The position numbers were made by a program, and so were the translations under genes. The notes under the pieces are model-generated. The model worked only from the letters and a program-made list of their open reading frames with translations, did not search any database and was not told where the DNA came from. Below are positions 61,508-64,000 of a stretch of 64,000 bases of DNA, piece after piece. The stretch is from contig NZ_FOMG01000007.1 of the NCBI RefSeq assembly GCF_900112485.1, positions 62,001 to 126,000 on the forward strand, written 5' to 3'. The stretch comes from Clostridium uliginosum (lineage in GTDB: Bacteria > Bacillota > Clostridia > Clostridiales > Clostridiaceae). How positions within the stretch are numbered: position 1 is the first letter of the stretch; every line of letters begins with the position of its first letter.

Positions 61508-61538
61508 ATAATCCCCTCCCTATTTTACCAATTGTACA

Positions 61539-62318
61539 CTATTTATTATTCATTAATATTATTTTTCTACTCAATGCTCTTGGCATAAACTTATTTCCAA
61601 AAACTAAAAGTTTATTTTTATAACCTGGAATAATTATTGCTTTTCCTTTTAAAAATCCTATATATCCTTGTTTAGCAACCTTATCTGCATCCATTAAATA
61701 CTTTTTTGCCTTTTCTGATTTTTTTATTCCTGATTTTTCTTGAAATCCTGTCTTTACAGGTCCAGGACATAAACAGCTTACCCTTACTCCTAAATCTTTA
61801 ACTTCATCATGCAAAGATTCTGTTAAAGATAAAACATAGGCTTTACTAGAATAATACATTGCCATCTTAGGTCCTCCAACAAATGCAGCAGTTGAAGCTA
61901 CATTTAATATTCCCCCAGATTTTCTTTCAGTCATTTCTCTAATAAAATGTTTTGTAAATTTAGTTAATGTAATAATATTTATATTTATTAGCCTTTCTTC
62001 AAACCCATCTTGACCTTCATGAAAGAAACCAAAACAACCAATTCCAACATTATTTATTAAATTATCCACAGTTATATTTTTTTCATCCACAAATTTAAAG
62101 ACTTTTTCACAAGAGTTATCCACCGATAAATCAATTGGTAGAATATACACCTTAATTCCATACTCCTTTTGAAAATTAACTTTAAGTTCATTTAACTTCT
62201 TTTCATCCCTTGCTACCATAATTAAATTATGTTTATCTTTCGCAAATAGTTTAGAAAATTCTAGTCCTATTCCTTGGCTAGCTCCCGTTATTAATGTGTA
62301 GTTATTTAAATTACTCAT
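61539..62318 (-). CDS. Short-chain dehydrogenase/reductase
   Basis: The 259-residue protein has TLITGASQGIGLEFSKLFA (cofactor loop TGxxxGIG), NLINNVGIG (NNxG motif), LNVASTAAFVGG (catalytic Ser) and MYYSSKAYVL (YxxxK), then CPGPVKTGF. AGASQ...VARDEKKL with Arg after the second strand suggests NADPH. The substrate cannot be inferred. In clostridia such enzymes are often called DltE-like or acyl/keto reductases, without evidence here. It stands between the chemoreceptor gene and a repeat cluster. Confidence 0.88.
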   Translation of the reverse strand: MSNLNNYTLITGASQGIGLEFSKLFAKDKHNLIMVARDEKKLNELKVNFQKEYGIKVYILPIDLSVDNSCEKVFKFVDEKNITVDNLINNVGIGCFGFFHEGQDGFEERLININIITLTKFTKHFIREMTERKSGGILNVASTAAFVGGPKMAMYYSSKAYVLSLTESLHDEVKDLGVRVSCLCPGPVKTGFQEKSGIKKSEKAKKYLMDADKVAKQGYIGFLKGKAIIIPGYKNKLLVFGNKFMPRALSRKIILMNNK

Positions 62319-62383
62319 ATCTACTCTTTCCTTCTTGTTATTTATCTCAATTATATCAGAATAAAGAATTTATATATCCATAT

Positions 62384-62682
62384 TTTTTTAAATAAGCAGT
62401 ATAATAACAAAGTGAAGTGCACCCTTTTAGACACATGAAAGAAAATAACAAGTCCAAGATGCGATGTATATTTTGCGTCAGTCAAGGAAGTAGAATGGTT
62501 TAATAGCAAGCTATTAGGGCATTCTACTGACGCAGCATGACACGAAATAGACTAGCATATTGACTTGTTATTTTTTTGAATGTGCCTTAAGTAGATTTTA
62601 CATAGCTTTATTAACTATTCTACTTAACAAGGTGCACTTCAAGTTAGGCATACTGATTTGTTATTTTTTTGAATATACCTTA
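62384..62682. repeat. Nested palindrome cluster upstream of the SDR gene
   Basis: A full family-1 copy (62427-62590) is flanked by GTGAAGTGCACC and GGTGCACTTCAA and by AAGTAGA / TCTACTT. A second partial family-1 end (62644-62682, TTAGGCATACTGATTTGTTA) follows and provides the feoB stop. Confidence 0.75.
62427..62590. repeat. Family-1 palindromic repeat, full copy (164 bp)
   Basis: TTTAGACACATGAAAGAAAA and TTTTTTTGAATGTGCCTTAA are the ends, stem AATAACAAGTC / GACTTGTTATT, with an inner hairpin ATAGCAAGCTAT like the 4902 copy. Confidence 0.92.
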
Positions 62683-64000
62683 AGCAAATAATCTCCATAC
62701 TTGTGCTACAATAAAGCATGTTATTATCCCTGCTATAGTTGGTAATAGAAATGCAGTAATAGTCCATTTTAAACTTTTTGTTTCCTTTTTTATAGTCCAT
62801 AGTGTAGTTCCACAAGGATAATGCATTAAACATAAGATCATCATATTAATTGCAGTAAGTAAAGTCCATCCATTTGCAATTAATAATTCTTTTAATTCTA
62901 ATAAGCTATCTAATTCTAGCATCGTTCCTGCACTTAAATAACTCATTATAATTATAGGCATAACTATTTCATTTGCTGGAAATCCTAATATTAATGCCAT
63001 TAATATATATCCATCTAAACCAATTGCATGTGCAAATGGATTTAAGAAATTTGCACAATAGTTTAATAAACTTCCTCCACCAACGGGTACATTAGCAAAA
63101 ATCCATATAACTATGCCCGCTGGTGCTGCTACAGCTATTGCCCTTCCTAATACATATAAAGTTCTGTCTACTATTGACCTAATTATTACTTGACCTATTT
63201 GAGGTTTCCTGTATGGAGGTAATTCTAATATAAAATTAGAAGGTATACCTTTTAAAATTGTCTTTGATAAAATTCTAGAAGATATTAAAGTCATAATCAC
63301 TCCAAGTATCACTACTGCAGTTACAGACATTGCAGATACTAAACTTCCTGTAATTCCACCAACTAATCCCCCTCCAATAAATATTGTTGCTACTGTTATT
63401 AATGTTGGAAATCTTCCATTACAAGGCATAAATACATTTGTTAATATAGCGATTAACCTCTCTCTTGGAGAATTTATTATCCTACATCCTATAACTCCAG
63501 CTGCATTACATCCAAGTCCCATGCACATTGTTAACGCTTGCTTTCCACATGAACAACATTTCTTAAAACATTTATCCAAATTAAATGCTATTCTTGGTAA
63601 ATATCCTAAATCTTCAAGCAGTGTAAACATTGGAAAAAATATTGCCATTGGTGGTAGCATAACAGATATTACCCATGCTAAAGTTACATATACGCCATCT
63701 ATTAACATTCCACTTAACCATATAGGTATTGAAGTTTGTGCAAGTACATTTCTAAGCCATCCCTCTATATTTGCAAATAAGTTAGATAATAATTGAGATG
63801 GATAGTTAGCCAAAGTAATTGTTATCCAAAGTATTACCATTAAAAGTATTATCATTATTGGTATTCCTGTTCCTTTAGATACCAGTATTTTATCTACTTT
63901 TTTATGAAAAGTATCATATTTATTTTCCACTTGAACAACTTTTTTAGCTATAGACTCTGACTCTTTTACTAATTTCTCTACTACTAAATCTTCTATTGAT
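62680..64000 (-). CDS. feoB: Ferrous iron transport protein B, membrane part; N-terminal part beyond window edge
   Basis: The frame is open to the edge (SIEDLVVEKLVKESESIAKK continues without a stop), so the visible 439 residues are a C-terminal fragment and no start codon is in the window. TMCMGLGCNAAGVIGCRIIN and ERLIAILTNVFMPCNGRFPT are the two FeoB Gate motifs, the first with conserved cysteines. About ten membrane segments are present. The N-terminal G-protein domain, needed for Fe(II) uptake, must lie outside. The cysteine-rich CFKKCCSCGKQA loop is a clostridial-type feature. The TAA stop codon is in a family-1 repeat end. Confidence 0.94.
   Translation of the reverse strand, partial: SIEDLVVEKLVKESESIAKKVVQVENKYDTFHKKVDKILVSKGTGIPIMIILLMVILWITITLANYPSQLLSNLFANIEGWLRNVLAQTSIPIWLSGMLIDGVYVTLAWVISVMLPPMAIFFPMFTLLEDLGYLPRIAFNLDKCFKKCCSCGKQALTMCMGLGCNAAGVIGCRIINSPRERLIAILTNVFMPCNGRFPTLITVATIFIGGGLVGGITGSLVSAMSVTAVVILGVIMTLISSRILSKTILKGIPSNFILELPPYRKPQIGQVIIRSIVDRTLYVLGRAIAVAAPAGIVIWIFANVPVGGGSLLNYCANFLNPFAHAIGLDGYILMALILGFPANEIVMPIIIMSYLSAGTMLELDSLLELKELLIANGWTLLTAINMMILCLMHYPCGTTLWTIKKETKSLKWTITAFLLPTIAGIITCFIVAQVWRLFA

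Noticed and set aside
62639-62833. 64-codon minus-strand ORF over the feoB 3' end
   Set aside because: Out-of-frame shadow of feoB and a repeat end.
1-64000. CRISPR array, rRNA, tRNA, prophage or complete insertion sequence
   Set aside because: The many repeats are palindromic, irregularly spaced and variable, unlike CRISPR. I found no tRNA or rRNA sequence and no transposase or phage genes.

Overview
The window looks like chromosomal core DNA of a low-GC, spore-forming anaerobe, most likely Clostridium sensu stricto (close to the C. butyricum/C. beijerinckii group by general character; species not asserted). The evidence is AT-rich DNA with strong AGGAGG ribosome binding sites, an oxygen-sensitive class III ribonucleotide reductase, a clostridial ferredoxin, T-box and TPP leaders, and sporulation/germination genes (spmA/spmB, sleC/csp, a YabE-like 3D protein). 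I saw no rRNA, tRNA, CRISPR array, phage or intact insertion sequence. Two protein genes run off the edges (nrdD on the left, feoB on the right).

Layout. 0-4.6 kb: nrdD (partial), a degV-padR pair behind a perfect 48-bp palindrome, a small ORF, and thiT under a TPP riboswitch. 4.6-9.6 kb: ferredoxin, then lgt, a lipoprotein and mrp, then two clostridial proteins of unknown function. 9.7-17.7 kb: a translation/RNA-processing cluster transcribed leftward (metG with a T-box, a second MetRS, tatD, yabE-like, rnmV, rsmA), matching the known metS-yabD-yabE-rnmV-ksgA order of Bacillus. 17.8-23.2 kb: glycerol/dihydroxyacetone use (glpF, dhaK, dhaL, dhaM) with a sigma-54 activator that carries an HPr-like N-terminal domain, a -24/-12 promoter and a cre-like site. 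23.4-31.7 kb: Xaa-Pro aminopeptidase, an AarF/UbiB-type kinase with a phasin-like partner, spmAB, a MATE transporter and a CcpA-like LacI regulator. 31.8-35.4 kb: a eukaryote-type (class 2) ileS under a consensus promoter and an Ile T-box. 35.7-45.3 kb: a BFD-like protein, an RlmI-like methyltransferase, a TrmB-type regulator, a nucleotidyltransferase, comB, two radical-SAM proteins, a lipoprotein and a YkvI-type transporter. 45.2-48.7 kb: spore cortex hydrolase SleC and its Csp protease. 49-55.4 kb: an XRE regulator, a DUF3783-like protein, ppiB, murI, long-form glutamine synthetase and an HD-GYP protein. 55.4-64 kb: carAB behind a PyrR-type leader, a soluble zinc-binding chemoreceptor, an SDR enzyme and the membrane half of FeoB.

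The most unusual feature is non-coding. At least 19 whole or partial copies of one palindromic repeat family lie between genes, with ends of the type TTAAGGCACATTC / GAATGTGCCTTAA. Several sit directly at gene 3' ends and supply the stop codon (mrp, dhaM, the MATE gene, csp, feoB). The stem sequences differ between copies but stay paired (AATAGACC/GGTCTATT, AACAAGTC/GACTTGTT, AACAGACC/GGTCTGTT), which suggests that an RNA hairpin is maintained. A second palindrome family clusters at 37.2-39.7 kb and shares an internal module with one copy of the first family. These elements look like non-autonomous, MITE-like repeats that have been taken up as terminators or leader RNA. No transposase is visible here.

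Gene starts were chosen by ribosome binding site and differ from the longest ORF for thiT, the lgt-linked lipoprotein, the yabE-like gene, tatD, the second MetRS, spmA, spmB, the phasin-like gene, ppiB, murI, the HD-GYP gene and glnA.
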